Assembly: GCA_017536685.1 (NCBI GenBank)
Contig: JAFXGW010000042.1
Coordinates: 48,493 to 112,492 of the forward strand
Reading direction: 5' to 3'
Length of the DNA stretch: 64,000 bases
From: Clostridia bacterium
GTDB lineage: Bacteria; Bacillota; Clostridia; TANB77; CAG-508
Position 1 is the stretch's first letter; every line of letters starts with the position of its first letter. Both the position numbers and the translations under genes were made by a program. The notes below the pieces were generated by a model. The model searched no databases. It was given only the letters and a program-made list of their open reading frames with translations, and had not been told where the DNA came from. This document shows positions 8,893 through 17,874 of this stretch, one piece after another.

Positions 8893-9874
8893 ATGAATAG
8901 TATTTTAAAATATTTTCCAGTTACTATAAAAGAAATTTTAGAAAAAGAAATTACAGAAGTAAATGATTTTGTAGAAGAAATTAGAATAAGAGCTAATAAA
9001 CCGATTATTATAAAATTTAATAAAAAAGAAAAAATTATAAAATATTTTGTAAGCTCAGAAGAAATATTGAAGACATTACAATTAGTTTGTGAAAACTCAA
9101 TTTATAGTTACCAACATCAAATTGCTGATGGTTTTGTTACAATCGTTGGAGGACATAGAGTAGGTGTTGCCGGCTCTTGTGTTATAGAAAATGGAAAAGT
9201 AATAAATATTAATTATATAAATAGTTTGAATTTTAGAATTGCAAGGCAGATAAAAGGTATAAGCAGAGAAGTATTAAGATATATACTAGATTTGGATCAA
9301 AATACAATTTTAAATACTTTAATTGTATCACCACCAGGTGTAGGAAAAACCACTTTATTAAAAGATATTACAAAACAAATTTCAAGTGGAATAAAATTAC
9401 TTAAATTTAAAGGGTTAAATGTAGGAATTGTTGATGAAAGAGGTGAAATTGCAGCTTTATATAAAGGAGTTGCACAAAATGATATAGGGATAAAAACAGA
9501 TGTAATGGACAATGTGTCAAAAGCAATTGGAATAAAAATGTTAATAAGGTCCATGACTCCACAAGTAATTATTGCTGATGAAATTGGTAAAGAAGAAGAT
9601 ATTGATGCAATCAATTATGCGCTTTGTAGCGGATGTAAAGGAATTTTTACAGCACATGGAAAAAAAATGAAAGATCTATATTTAAATGAAGTTTTGAAAA
9701 AAATGATAGAAGGAAATATTTTTGAACTAATACTTTTCCTTGATTCAAAAGAAAAAGGAAAATTAGAAGAAGTATATTTATTAAACAAAAATAATATGAA
9801 ATATGAAAAATATGAAATTAATGTTAAAGAAGGAACAAATATATTACACGATTGGATCGAGGAGCGGAAATTAA
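8893..9874 (+). CDS. spoIIIAA: Stage III sporulation protein AA, ATPase; CGG codon at the end
   Basis: Secretion-type ATPase thought to power the SpoIIIA-SpoIIQ channel between mother cell and forespore. The Walker A motif SPPGVGKTTLL lies near residues 147-157, with IVDERGEI and the Walker B region VIIADEIG. In the zero frame the gene runs to TAA at 9895-9897, overlapping spoIIIAB by 23 bp. Codon 325 is CGG (9865-9867), one of only four in-frame CGG codons I found in native genes. Skipping its C gives Gly-Asn-stop with TAA at 9872-9874, immediately before the spoIIIAB ATG at 9875. I give the shifted end because the other three CGG codons all require a shift; the zero-frame end remains possible. 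Confidence 0.85.
9865..9867 (+). other. In-frame CGG, candidate +1 frameshift site in spoIIIAA
   Basis: The context is GAG CGG AAA TTA AAT. Reading GAG-(C)-GGA-AAT-TAA yields a stop exactly before the next start codon. Both readings give viable proteins, so this site alone proves nothing; it is consistent with the spoIIIAH, rseP and dprA sites. Confidence 0.4.
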
Positions 9875-10375
9875 ATGATTTTTATAAAATATTTTAATTT
9901 GGGATTGATTTGTTTTATTTGTTTCTATCTTGGAAATATGAAAGCGGGTACTTTTGAAAAAAGAGTTATAGAACTAAATAAGTTTCAAAATGCATTATTA
10001 ATGTTTAAGAGTAAAATAGAATTTACTTATGAGCCAATTAATAATATTTTTTTAGATATTTCTAAAATAATTTATGAAAATCACAGCAATATTTTTCTTG
10101 AAACATTGAAACAAGATAGTGATATATATATAGCTTGGAAAAAGTCAACAGAAGAATTAAAAGACGTAAATACGGAGGATAAAGAAATAATAAAAATGTT
10201 TGGCAAATTACTAGGAAAAACTGATATAAAAGGACAAGTAAGTCAAATTGAATTAACAGAAAATTTGATAGAAAGGCAGATTGAAAAAGCAGAAAGTGAA
10301 AAAAATAAAAATTTTAAATTATATAAAACAATGGGAATTATTTGTGGTATGGGAATTTGTATAATTTTAATATAG
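9875..10375 (+). CDS. spoIIIAB: Stage III sporulation protein AB
   Basis: Second gene of the SpoIIIA channel operon; the family resembles the GspF-type membrane component of secretion systems. The 166-aa protein has an N-terminal membrane segment (residues 5-20), a helical cytoplasmic middle and a C-terminal hydrophobic end (MGIICGMGICIILI). GAGGAG inside the end of spoIIIAA serves as ribosome binding site, implying translational coupling. Confidence 0.9.
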   Translation: MIFIKYFNLGLICFICFYLGNMKAGTFEKRVIELNKFQNALLMFKSKIEFTYEPINNIFLDISKIIYENHSNIFLETLKQDSDIYIAWKKSTEELKDVNTEDKEIIKMFGKLLGKTDIKGQVSQIELTENLIERQIEKAESEKNKNFKLYKTMGIICGMGICIILI

Positions 10376-10384
10376 GAGTTTTGT

Positions 10385-10579
10385 ATGAATGTAGATTTAT
10401 TATTAAAAATTGCTGGTATTGGGATTTTAATCGCAGTGTTACACCAAGTATTGTCGAAAGCTGGTCGTGAAGATCAAGCAATGATGACAAGCTTAGCTGG
10501 AATTGTTATAGTACTAACAGTTGTAGTTAAAGAAATAAGTAATTTGTTTGAAACTGTTAGGACGGTGTTTAATTTATAA
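10385..10579 (+). CDS. spoIIIAC: Stage III sporulation protein AC
   Basis: A 64-aa protein with two membrane segments, characteristic of SpoIIIAC: MNVDLLLKIAGIGILIAVL, a conserved polar loop (SKAGREDQAMM) and a second hydrophobic helix. Ribosome binding site TAGGAG. Its stop overlaps the first base of the spoIIIAD ATG. Confidence 0.93.
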   Translation: MNVDLLLKIAGIGILIAVLHQVLSKAGREDQAMMTSLAGIVIVLTVVVKEISNLFETVRTVFNL

Positions 10580-10965
10580 TGGAAATTGTAAAAATTATAG
10601 GTATAGGATTTTTAACATTAATTATAACTATAATGCTAAAAGAATATAAAAAAGAATATGCTATTTATAGTGTTTTAATAGGTGGAGCAATAATTCTTTT
10701 TTATTCAATGGGAACAATAAAAATAATTATAGATTTTGCAAAAGATTTATCAGCAAATTCAAAATATAATAATGTTTTTATAAGTTTACTTTTAAAAATA
10801 ACAGGTATTGCAATTCTTGCAGAATATGCAGTGTCTATTTGTAAAGATTCTGGTGAAAATTCTATTGCAAATAAAATTGATTTTGGAACTAAAATAATTG
10901 TTATTTCACTATCAATTCCAATTATTTCAAATACGCTAGATGTTTTAACAAACTTATTGCCATAG
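10579..10965 (+). CDS. spoIIIAD: Stage III sporulation protein AD
   Basis: A 128-aa integral membrane protein related to SpoIIIAC, with four hydrophobic segments and a polar segment between (YAVSICKDSGENSIANKIDFG) that matches the family signature. The ATG overlaps the spoIIIAC stop, so translation is coupled. Part of the mother-cell to forespore channel. Confidence 0.93.
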   Translation: MEIVKIIGIGFLTLIITIMLKEYKKEYAIYSVLIGGAIILFYSMGTIKIIIDFAKDLSANSKYNNVFISLLLKITGIAILAEYAVSICKDSGENSIANKIDFGTKIIVISLSIPIISNTLDVLTNLLP

Positions 10966-10974
10966 GAGAATTTT

Positions 10975-12054
10975 ATGAATGAAATTTTAAATTCACAGGT
11001 AGATACTTTAAGAATAAAAGATTTTTTGAATTCTGCTCAGAAGTATACTCAAGAAATTTTTCCAAACTTAAATATGACCGAAGTATTTAATTCAAGTATT
11101 TCAGGAAATTTGACAAATGATATAATGGATATTAATTTTTTTGAAAAAATATTTTTAGGTGAAATATCTATTGCAATAAGTTTAATGGCAAGTGTTTTAG
11201 TTGTTATTATTATACACAGTATATTTAAATCAATTATTGAAAATTTGGGAAATTCTACTGCTAGTCAAATTGTATATATGATTCAATATTTGGTAATAGT
11301 AACAATTGTAGCAAATAGTTTCGTTTCAATACTTGAGATAACTCAAAATAGTATTAATGAATTGGTAAATTTTATGAATTTATTAATTCCGATTTTTGTA
11401 AGTTTAATGTTGGTAACAGGGAATCTTGCAACAACGACTATTGCTCAACCAATATTAATTTTCATGATTAGTTTTATTGGGAATTTTATTAATAATTTTT
11501 TGATTCCGATACTTTTAATTTCAATAACGATTTCAATAATTTCTAATGTATCAGATAAAGTTGAAATTGGTAAAATTTCTAAATTTTTAAAATCAAGTAT
11601 TGTTTGGATTTTGGGAATTATACTTACAGTTTTTACTTGTACATTATCAATAGAAGGAACTTTAAGTAGTTCGGTAGATGGATTAACCGCCAAAACAGCT
11701 AAAGCAGCAGTATCAAATTTTATACCAGTAGTAGGAAAAATCATGGGAGATACAGTTGAAACTGTAATTGGATGTGGAAATATATTAAAAAATTCAATTG
11801 GAATAATTGGTGTAATAATTATAATAGGAATTGCAGCGATTCCGGTTATAAGAATATGTTTTTTGATGATTTCGTTTAAAATGACTTCAGCTCTATGTGA
11901 AATTGTAGCTGATACAAAAATTGTAAAACTTATAGACAATATTGCTGATGGCTATAAAATACTTTTGGCAATATTAGTATCTATTTCAATAATGTTTGTT
12001 ATAGGAATTACAATTGTTATAAAACTTACAAATAATTCTATTATGTACAGATGA
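10975..12054 (+). CDS. spoIIIAE: Stage III sporulation protein AE
   Basis: A 359-aa polytopic membrane protein, the largest membrane component of the SpoIIIA complex. After an N-terminal extracytoplasmic stretch there are about six to eight hydrophobic helices. The conserved polar region SSSVDGLTAKTAKAAVSNFIP, given here in part, near residues 227-247, is characteristic. Spacing to spoIIIAD is 9 bp with a TAGGAG site. Confidence 0.93.
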   Translation: MNEILNSQVDTLRIKDFLNSAQKYTQEIFPNLNMTEVFNSSISGNLTNDIMDINFFEKIFLGEISIAISLMASVLVVIIIHSIFKSIIENLGNSTASQIVYMIQYLVIVTIVANSFVSILEITQNSINELVNFMNLLIPIFVSLMLVTGNLATTTIAQPILIFMISFIGNFINNFLIPILLISITISIISNVSDKVEIGKISKFLKSSIVWILGIILTVFTCTLSIEGTLSSSVDGLTAKTAKAAVSNFIPVVGKIMGDTVETVIGCGNILKNSIGIIGVIIIIGIAAIPVIRICFLMISFKMTSALCEIVADTKIVKLIDNIADGYKILLAILVSISIMFVIGITIVIKLTNNSIMYR

Positions 12055-12064
12055 GGTTTTAGAA

Positions 12065-12586
12065 ATGATATTAGAAATAAAAAAATGGTGTGAAGGTATT
12101 ATTGTTGCTGTAATTTTATGTATTATAATTGAATGTTTAATTCCTAATGGTAATAATAAAAAATATATAAAAGTAGTAATAGGGATTTATATTATGTATG
12201 TCATTTTAAATCCAATTTTAAATTTATTTGAATATGAAATTGATTTACAAAATATATTTAAAACAGAAAACAATTTTGAAGAGGTTTCAAATAATTTAGA
12301 CAATCAAATTAAAGATGTATATATTTTGGGAATAGAAGAGAATATAAAAAGTGAAATAACAAATTTAGGATATGAAGTTAGTAATATAAAGATTTTTGTA
12401 GACATAAGTTATCAAAATATAGAAAAAATAGAACTACAAATAAAAAATAAAAAAAATACAAATACTATATTAGTAGAACCAATAGAGATTAATGATAAAA
12501 AAATTAATGATGCAGATTATGCACAGATAAAAAAATTTATTAGTGAAAATTATTTTGTAAAAGAAGAAAATATTTTATTTAAATAA
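12065..12586 (+). CDS. spoIIIAF: Stage III sporulation protein AF
   Basis: A 173-aa protein with two N-terminal membrane helices (about residues 8-25 and 35-53) and a soluble C-terminal domain with beta-strand/helix alternation, as in SpoIIIAF. It sits 10 bp after spoIIIAE. The soluble domain is weakly conserved across species; assignment rests on topology, length and operon position. Confidence 0.88.
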   Translation: MILEIKKWCEGIIVAVILCIIIECLIPNGNNKKYIKVVIGIYIMYVILNPILNLFEYEIDLQNIFKTENNFEEVSNNLDNQIKDVYILGIEENIKSEITNLGYEVSNIKIFVDISYQNIEKIELQIKNKKNTNTILVEPIEINDKKINDADYAQIKKFISENYFVKEENILFK

Positions 12587-12610
12587 AATATTTTTTCATT
12601 AGGAGGCACA

Positions 12611-13189
12611 ATGCTTGATAAAATTAAAAATATATTTACAAATAAAGAAAAAAGAATAGAAAATTTGATATCTCTTTTGATTATTTTAATTATTACTTTA
12701 GTTGTAATAAATAAAATTTTAGAAGAAGATGAAAAAGAATCTAATGATTATAAAAATGAAATTGGAGTTGAACTTGCCGTTCAAGAATCTGATAATATTA
12801 GTACAGATTTAGAAAAAAGGCTGGAAAATATTTTAGAGAAAATTTCTGGTGTAGGAAAAGTTTCTGTTTTACTTACATATAAAGAGAGCGGTAGTTTGGT
12901 TCCAATATATAATGTAAATTCAAGTATTAGTACAGTAGAAGAAAAAGATACTTCTGGTGGAAGTAGAATAACTGAAACAGAAAATTTACAAAAAGATGTT
13001 GTTACAGGAGCCAATACGGAGATTATAACAGAAAAAAATATTATGCCAATTGTTGAAGGTGCGATAATAGCTGCTCAAGGTGCTGAAAATGTAAATGTTA
13101 AAAGTAATATAATTGCTGCAGTAGAAGCCGTTACAGGAATTGCAACACATAAAATTCAAGTGTTTGAAATGGAGGATGATGAATTTTGA
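12611..13189 (+). CDS. spoIIIAG: Stage III sporulation protein AG
   Basis: Ring-forming channel protein of the SpoIIIA-SpoIIQ apparatus, related to type III secretion ring proteins. The 192-aa product has one N-terminal membrane helix (about residues 18-35) and the ring-building motif around LENILEKISGVGKVSVLLTY, then the conserved TETENLQKDVV and a C-terminal VEAVTGIATHKIQVFEM. Ribosome binding site AGGAGG. Its TGA overlaps the TTG start of spoIIIAH. Confidence 0.93.
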   Translation: MLDKIKNIFTNKEKRIENLISLLIILIITLVVINKILEEDEKESNDYKNEIGVELAVQESDNISTDLEKRLENILEKISGVGKVSVLLTYKESGSLVPIYNVNSSISTVEEKDTSGGSRITETENLQKDVVTGANTEIITEKNIMPIVEGAIIAAQGAENVNVKSNIIAAVEAVTGIATHKIQVFEMEDDEF

Positions 13190-13834
13190 AATTAAGCAAA
13201 GAAAATATAAAACAGATTTCATTAAGTGTAATTGCGATACTATTAATTGGTATTGGATACTTTAATTATAGTTTTGATTTAAATAAAGAAGTAATTGAAG
13301 TTGCACGGGAGAGATTCAAATGAAATTAACTTAGGTGATGTAGAATTGGTAAACAGCGAACCGATAGAGGTAGAAGAAGTTGAAAGTGGAAATATTGTAC
13401 CAAATGAAGGGCTAATAGAAAATACAATCGTATTAGAAGAGAGAAAAGAAAATACTAACTTAATAGAAGATAGCTTTAATGATAAACATGATTATTTTGA
13501 AGAGACTAGAATTGAGAGAGAAAGAATGTATTCAGAAATGCTAGAAACTTATGAAAAGTTAATGAAAAATGTAGATATACCAAATGATCAAAAAGCAATA
13601 GCAGTACAAGAAATATCTAATATTACAAATATAAAAAATGGAATTATGATTTCTGAAAACTTAATAAAAAATAAAGGATTCGAAGATGCTATAATTTTAG
13701 TAAATAATAATACAGCTAGTGTTGTAGTAAAATCATATACATTGAGCCAAGAACAAATTTCTAAAATTCAAAATATAATTCAAAGAGAATTACCGATTGA
13801 AGCAAAAAATATAAATATAAGTAATAAATTTTAA
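13186..13834 (+). CDS. spoIIIAH: Stage III sporulation protein AH, requires +1 frameshift at CGG
   Basis: SpoIIIAH is the mother-cell partner of SpoIIQ, with a YscJ/FliF-like ring domain. TTG at 13186 follows GGAGG and begins with LKLSKENIKQISL and a membrane helix typical of the family. Codon 41 is CGG (13306-13308); the zero frame then ends at TGA 13321-13323, giving only 45 aa. Skipping C13306 leads into the family sequence RDSNEINLGDVELV and on to TAA at 13832-13834, giving about 215 aa, a normal length. The downstream frame holds the coiled helical region and the ring domain (GFEDAIILVNNNTASVVV, KIQNIIQRE). No start codon with a good ribosome binding site opens the downstream frame separately. 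The shift could also be an assembly error or a real mutation. Confidence 0.88.
13306..13308 (+). other. In-frame CGG, candidate +1 frameshift site in spoIIIAH
   Basis: Context GTT GCA CGG GAG AGA. Reading GCA-(C)-GGG-AGA-GAT-TCA restores the conserved frame. Confidence 0.6.
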
Positions 13835-13883
13835 TAGCTTTTTCAAATATTACTAGAATATTTTTTCTTATATGATTAATAAT

Positions 13884-13918
13884 AAACTATATGAATTATT
13901 TCATATAGTTTTTTTATA
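13884..13918 (+). terminator. Terminator of the spoIIIA operon
   Basis: Perfect 12-bp stem AAACTATATGAA / TTCATATAGTTT with a 4-base loop and seven T. Confidence 0.93.
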
Positions 13919-14027
13919 TTGTGAAGAAACATAATATAAATATTTAATATTCTTTTACGAAAATTTTGCATACAATTTCGCAAAAATTTTAAAAGTTAAA
14001 TAAAATTATTAGAAAGGAATAAAAAAT

Positions 14028-14522
14028 ATGTTAAAGAAATCTTTAATTTGTATTTTAGCTATGATAATCCTTTCATTATGTTGTACAATTTGTTTTGCAG
14101 CAGAAGATGGAAACAACATTAATCTAGGAAATGAAATAATGAGATCAATTGACAAGACTGAAAATAGTATGAAAAATGTTGTGTCTGGAAATGTTATTGA
14201 TGATGCAGGTAATATGCTAAGAGATGGAATGAATACAGTTGGGAATGGTGTTAGAAATACAGGAAATACAGTTGGTGGTGCAATTGATGATATGAACAAC
14301 GATGATATGAATAATAATAATGACAACAGAGATAATAATAATTCTGGTATGACAGGAATGAATAATGGGGATTATAATGCAGCAAGAACATCAGCAGATC
14401 AAACTTTGAATGGTGGTATAAACACAATGACTGCAACAACATGGATGTGGATTATTTTAATAGTTGCAGCTGTTACTATTTTGGCTGCTGTTTGGTATTA
14501 TGCAACTCAAGGTAATAAATAA
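14028..14522 (+). CDS. Secreted membrane-anchored protein, Asn/Asp/Gly-rich
   Basis: Not recognised as a known family. The 164-aa product has a clear signal peptide (hydrophobic stretch then CFAAEDG, cleavage likely after FAA near residue 24), a low-complexity Asn/Asp/Gly/Met-rich middle (runs of Asn at 95-110) and a C-terminal membrane helix (WMWIILIVAAVTILAAVWYY) with a short basic tail. There is no LPXTG-like signal. The sequence upstream contains an imperfect inverted repeat (13960-13990). Likely a small surface-exposed protein anchored by its C-terminus. Ribosome binding site AGAAAGG. Confidence 0.6.
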   Translation: MLKKSLICILAMIILSLCCTICFAAEDGNNINLGNEIMRSIDKTENSMKNVVSGNVIDDAGNMLRDGMNTVGNGVRNTGNTVGGAIDDMNNDDMNNNNDNRDNNNSGMTGMNNGDYNAARTSADQTLNGGINTMTATTWMWIILIVAAVTILAAVWYYATQGNK

Positions 14523-14561
14523 GAATAATATAAAATATTTATTAGACTCGAATAAAAAAAT

Positions 14562-14602
14562 AAAACTACTTTTTGAAATATATTCAAGAAGTAGTTTTTT
14601 AT
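14562..14602 (+). terminator. Terminator after the Asn-rich surface protein
   Basis: Stem AAAACTACTT... with ...AAGTAGTTTT and a T tract. Confidence 0.85.
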
Positions 14603-14671
14603 TTATAAGTTTTATATGTTATTACAAGTATAGAATTTTAAAGATGTTTATAAACAATAAAAATTAATTTT

Positions 14672-14995
14672 CTATTTTTTTAATCTTATTAAGATTGCAA
14701 TTGCAAATAAAATTAGTAGTACTCCTATAGAAATTAAAATAATAGATAATATATTATTTAATTGTAAGTTAGCTTGTTCATAACTATTTATAGTAGATAC
14801 CTTTGTAACTGAAGAGGTAGACAATGTATCTAAAGATGAAGTTGCTTGGCTATTATCTGAATTTGCAGACTCTTGATCTATTGATTGTTCTGGAGTTGTA
14901 GTTGCATGAACTTTTTGGATAAATATAAAATTAAAATTTGACACAAGTAATAATACAAATAATATAATTAAAATTATTTTTGATGCTTTAGACAT
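14672..14995 (-). CDS. Small secreted membrane-anchored protein, Ser/Thr-rich
   Basis: Unrecognised 107-aa protein on the minus strand. It has a signal peptide (residues 1-31, ending near KVHA), a Ser/Thr/Gln-rich extracytoplasmic linker and a C-terminal helix (ILSIILISIGVLLILFAIAILI) ending RLKK. A strong AGGAGGAATAAT ribosome binding site precedes the ATG. It converges with the Asn-rich protein at 14028 and shares its architecture (signal, low-complexity segment, C-terminal helix), so the two may serve related surface functions. Confidence 0.65.
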   Translation of the reverse strand: MSKASKIILIILFVLLLVSNFNFIFIQKVHATTTPEQSIDQESANSDNSQATSSLDTLSTSSVTKVSTINSYEQANLQLNNILSIILISIGVLLILFAIAILIRLKK

Positions 14996-15141
14996 ATTAT
15001 TCCTCCTAAACTTACATTAATTATATGATATACAAAAATAAAAAAAAAGTCTATAGGATTTAAAAAAATACTATTTTTTTTGAAAAGATGAACCAAAATT
15101 CTTGAAATGAAGTCTAATAGATAAAAGAAAAAGCTATGTTT

Positions 15142-15170
15142 TTGCATAAATTAACATAATATGGTATAAT
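15142..15170 (+). promoter_or_regulatory. Sigma-A promoter of the VanW-like operon
   Basis: TTGCAT (15142-15147), a 17-bp spacer and TATAAT (15165-15170), about 20 bp before the ATG. Confidence 0.8.
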
Positions 15171-15191
15171 ATAATATGGGAGATAAGTATT

Positions 15192-16028
15192 ATGGGGAAA
15201 AAGAGAAAATTATTTTGTGAGTATGGTCCATTATGTTATAAAATATCTTTATTTAAAGAAGCATTAAAAAAAGATTTTAAAGATTTTAAAGCTGGTAAAA
15301 AATTTGCAAAAAAAATGAATAAAGAAAACTTTGAATACATATGGAAAGGCGATGCAAAGATTTTACTTAGAAAATTACATGGTGTAGATATGCAACTTCA
15401 AAAAAATAAGGTGACAAATCTAAAAATTGCCAGTAAAAAAATAGATGGTTTAATTGTAAATCCTGGTGAAGAATTTTCATTTTGGAATTTAGTTGGAAAT
15501 GCAACAAAAAGGAAAGGATATTTAGAAGGACTAACTATAAGTAATAGTCAAATGAAAAAAGGGGTTGGTGGTGGATTATGCCAATTAGCAAACATGATAC
15601 ATTGGCTTGTATTACATACACCATTGGAAGTTACTGAGTTACATCATCATTCAGACGCTCTTTTTCCAGATGAAAAAAGAAGAGTTCCATTCGGAACGGG
15701 AACGTCTATTAGTTATAAAGCGTTAGACTATAGATTTAAAAATGTAACAGATAATCCAATTCAAATTAGAATATGGTTGGATGAAACAATGTTATATGGA
15801 GAAATAAGAAGTGTAAAACCACTTTGTGAAAAATATAAAATTGTGGAAGAAGACAACCATTATGCTAAAGATGAAGAAGGAGTTTTTTATAGAAATAGTA
15901 AAGTTTATAAGATTATAAAAGACAAAGAGAGTGATAAAGAAATAAAAAAAGAATTAATTTTAGATAATCATTCAAAAGTTATGTATGATTATGATTTAAT
16001 ACCAAAAGATGAAATTAGGATGGGATAA
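15192..16028 (+). CDS. VanW family protein
   Basis: VanW-like proteins occur with glycopeptide resistance and cell-wall genes; their biochemical role is not settled. The 278-aa protein contains the domain core: NPGEEFSFWNLVG (about residues 90-102), KGVGGGLCQLANMIHWLVLH (about 118-137), the HHHSD cluster and VPFGTGTSISYKALDYRF. No signal peptide or membrane helix is evident. One base after its stop begins a DltA-like ligase, then a carrier protein, forming a three-gene operon that points to modification of wall or membrane polymers. Confidence 0.88.
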   Translation: MGKKRKLFCEYGPLCYKISLFKEALKKDFKDFKAGKKFAKKMNKENFEYIWKGDAKILLRKLHGVDMQLQKNKVTNLKIASKKIDGLIVNPGEEFSFWNLVGNATKRKGYLEGLTISNSQMKKGVGGGLCQLANMIHWLVLHTPLEVTELHHHSDALFPDEKRRVPFGTGTSISYKALDYRFKNVTDNPIQIRIWLDETMLYGEIRSVKPLCEKYKIVEEDNHYAKDEEGVFYRNSKVYKIIKDKESDKEIKKELILDNHSKVMYDYDLIPKDEIRMG

Positions 16029-16029
16029 T

Positions 16030-17502
16030 ATGATTTTAGATGATATTTTATATATTTTAAAAAATAAAAGTCAAAATAAAGCTTACACTATAAATAAAAA
16101 CTCGTATACATATTCTGAATTTTATAAGATGGTGTGTAATATATATAATTATTTATTGGAAAATTATACTAATGCTAAAAATATAGTTGTTTTTGGGCAT
16201 AAAGAAATTTATATGAAAGCGACATTTTTAGCGTGTTCATTCGCGGGAAAAACTTATATACCGTTGGATAATGCTATGCCAAGTGAAAGAATAAATTTGA
16301 TTTTAAACGCAATAAAACCAGATTTGGTTGTAGGAAATATAGATAATAATTATCCAACAATTGAAGTGAATAGACTTGAAAAAATAATGAGCAATATTCT
16401 GGTAAAGGAAATAGATAAAATTTATTTAAAAGAAGATGATATTTATTATATTATTTTTACTTCTGGAAGCACGGGTATTCCAAAAGGAGTCAAAGTTACT
16501 TATAGTAATTTGAATTCCTGTATTAATTGGCTAAAAAATATAACTAATGTAGAAAAAACAGTTATTTTAAATCAAGCGAATTTTTCTTTTGATTTATCTG
16601 TTGCAGATTTATATTTAAGTTTAGTTACTGAAAGTGAACAATTTATAATTGAATCTAATAAATTAGATTATAAAAAAATGTTTGAAGAATTGAAAGATAG
16701 TAAAGCTGAATTAGCAATAATGACTCCATCATTTGCGGAATTACTTTTAATTGACAAAAAATTTGATAAAAATTTAATGAATGATTTAAAACAAATAATA
16801 TTTTGTGGAGAAAAGCTTATTAATTCAACTGTTAAAGAATTATTTTGTAGATTTCCGGGGTTGAAAATAATAAATTGTTATGGACCTACAGAGTGTACTT
16901 TTGCAGTTACAAGTGTAGATATTGTAGATTCGGATTTTAACAATGACATTCCTGTGGGAATTTCAAAACCAGGCGTTGAAATTGCTATTGTAGATGAGGA
17001 TCTTAAAAAATTAGAAGAAAATGAAATAGGAGAAATATTGATTATTGGAGATAGTGTTGCTGCAGGATATATTAATGATATAAAAAATAAATCTTTTATT
17101 AAATATAATAATACAAATGCATATTTAACAGGAGATTTTGGTTATTTAAAAAATGGAATGCTTTATTATGTGGCAAGGAAAGATTCACAAATAAAATATA
17201 AGGGATATAGGATAGATCTATTAGATATAGAAGAAAACTTATATAAATTAGAGATATTTAATAGAGTGGAAATTGTGAGTTTAAAAGATGCAAATGATAT
17301 GGTAACTAAAATTGTAGCTTTTGTTAAATTGAAAAATAATATAAAAAAAGATATATTTGAAGTAAAAGCGATGTTAAAACAAAAACTTCCGGAATATATG
17401 TGCCCGGTTATAAAAATTGTAGAAGAATTTCCGGTAAATAATAATGGAAAATGTGATAAGAAACTATTATTAGAAATGATGAGGGATAAAAATGGAGAAT
17501 AA
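16030..17502 (+). CDS. DltA-like D-alanine/amino acid:carrier protein ligase
   Basis: Adenylate-forming enzyme that activates an amino acid and loads it on a carrier protein. The 490-aa protein has the A3 motif FTSGSTGIPKG, the A5 motif NCYGPTECTF, KYKGYRIDLLDIE (A8) and the A10-like lysine in NNNGKCDKK. The segment SFDLSVADLY is typical of DltA. ATG 16030 is chosen over 16009 because the latter lies inside the VanW gene and 16030 has AGGATGGGA before it. The carrier gene overlaps its end. dltB and dltD, which transfer D-alanine to teichoic acid, are not in this operon, so the final acceptor is unclear. Confidence 0.82.
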   Translation: MILDDILYILKNKSQNKAYTINKNSYTYSEFYKMVCNIYNYLLENYTNAKNIVVFGHKEIYMKATFLACSFAGKTYIPLDNAMPSERINLILNAIKPDLVVGNIDNNYPTIEVNRLEKIMSNILVKEIDKIYLKEDDIYYIIFTSGSTGIPKGVKVTYSNLNSCINWLKNITNVEKTVILNQANFSFDLSVADLYLSLVTESEQFIIESNKLDYKKMFEELKDSKAELAIMTPSFAELLLIDKKFDKNLMNDLKQIIFCGEKLINSTVKELFCRFPGLKIINCYGPTECTFAVTSVDIVDSDFNNDIPVGISKPGVEIAIVDEDLKKLEENEIGEILIIGDSVAAGYINDIKNKSFIKYNNTNAYLTGDFGYLKNGMLYYVARKDSQIKYKGYRIDLLDIEENLYKLEIFNRVEIVSLKDANDMVTKIVAFVKLKNNIKKDIFEVKAMLKQKLPEYMCPVIKIVEEFPVNNNGKCDKKLLLEMMRDKNGE

Positions 17503-17725
17503 AATTATAGAAATAATTGAAAATATTAGTGGATACAATAATTTAAAAAATAATATAGACATTGATTTAATTGAAAATGAAATAATAGATTCGTTGGGGT
17601 TCATAGAACTTATTGCAATGTTGGAAGACGAATTTAATGTAGAAATTCAACCTACCCAAGTTTCTTCAGATACTTGGAGGAGTGTTGGAAGTATAACTAA
17701 ACTTATAATATCGCTTAAAAAATAA
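17492..17725 (+). CDS. DltC-like acyl/aminoacyl carrier protein
   Basis: A 77-aa carrier protein with the phosphopantetheine attachment serine in EIIDSLGFIELI (Ser about 34). The downstream DTWRSVGSI resembles the DTW segment of DltC. The ATG overlaps the ligase end by 11 bp, which implies coupled translation and that the ligase charges this carrier. Confidence 0.83.
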   Translation: MENKIIEIIENISGYNNLKNNIDIDLIENEIIDSLGFIELIAMLEDEFNVEIQPTQVSSDTWRSVGSITKLIISLKK

Positions 17726-17833
17726 TTAGTTTTTTCATTGTATTAATAAATGGGAATTAATATATGAAGATGATAATTTTGTATTTATTTCATATAATCA
17801 AAATTTTTATTATAAAATAAACATATTTTGAAC

Positions 17834-17868
17834 AAAAGGCCAGTTGCTTTTAAGCAACTGACCTTTTT
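17834..17868. terminator. Bidirectional terminator between the carrier protein and MBL genes
   Basis: AAGGCCAGTTGCTT and AAGCAACTGACCTT form a 14-bp stem (one G-U pair or mismatch) with A tracts on the left and T tracts on the right, so it can serve both converging genes. Confidence 0.85.
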
Positions 17869-17874
17869 GAGTGA

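Noticed and set aside
13295..13834. Separate gene starting at TTG 13295 instead of frameshifted spoIIIAH
   Set aside because: No ribosome binding site precedes it, and both parts match consecutive segments of one SpoIIIAH protein.
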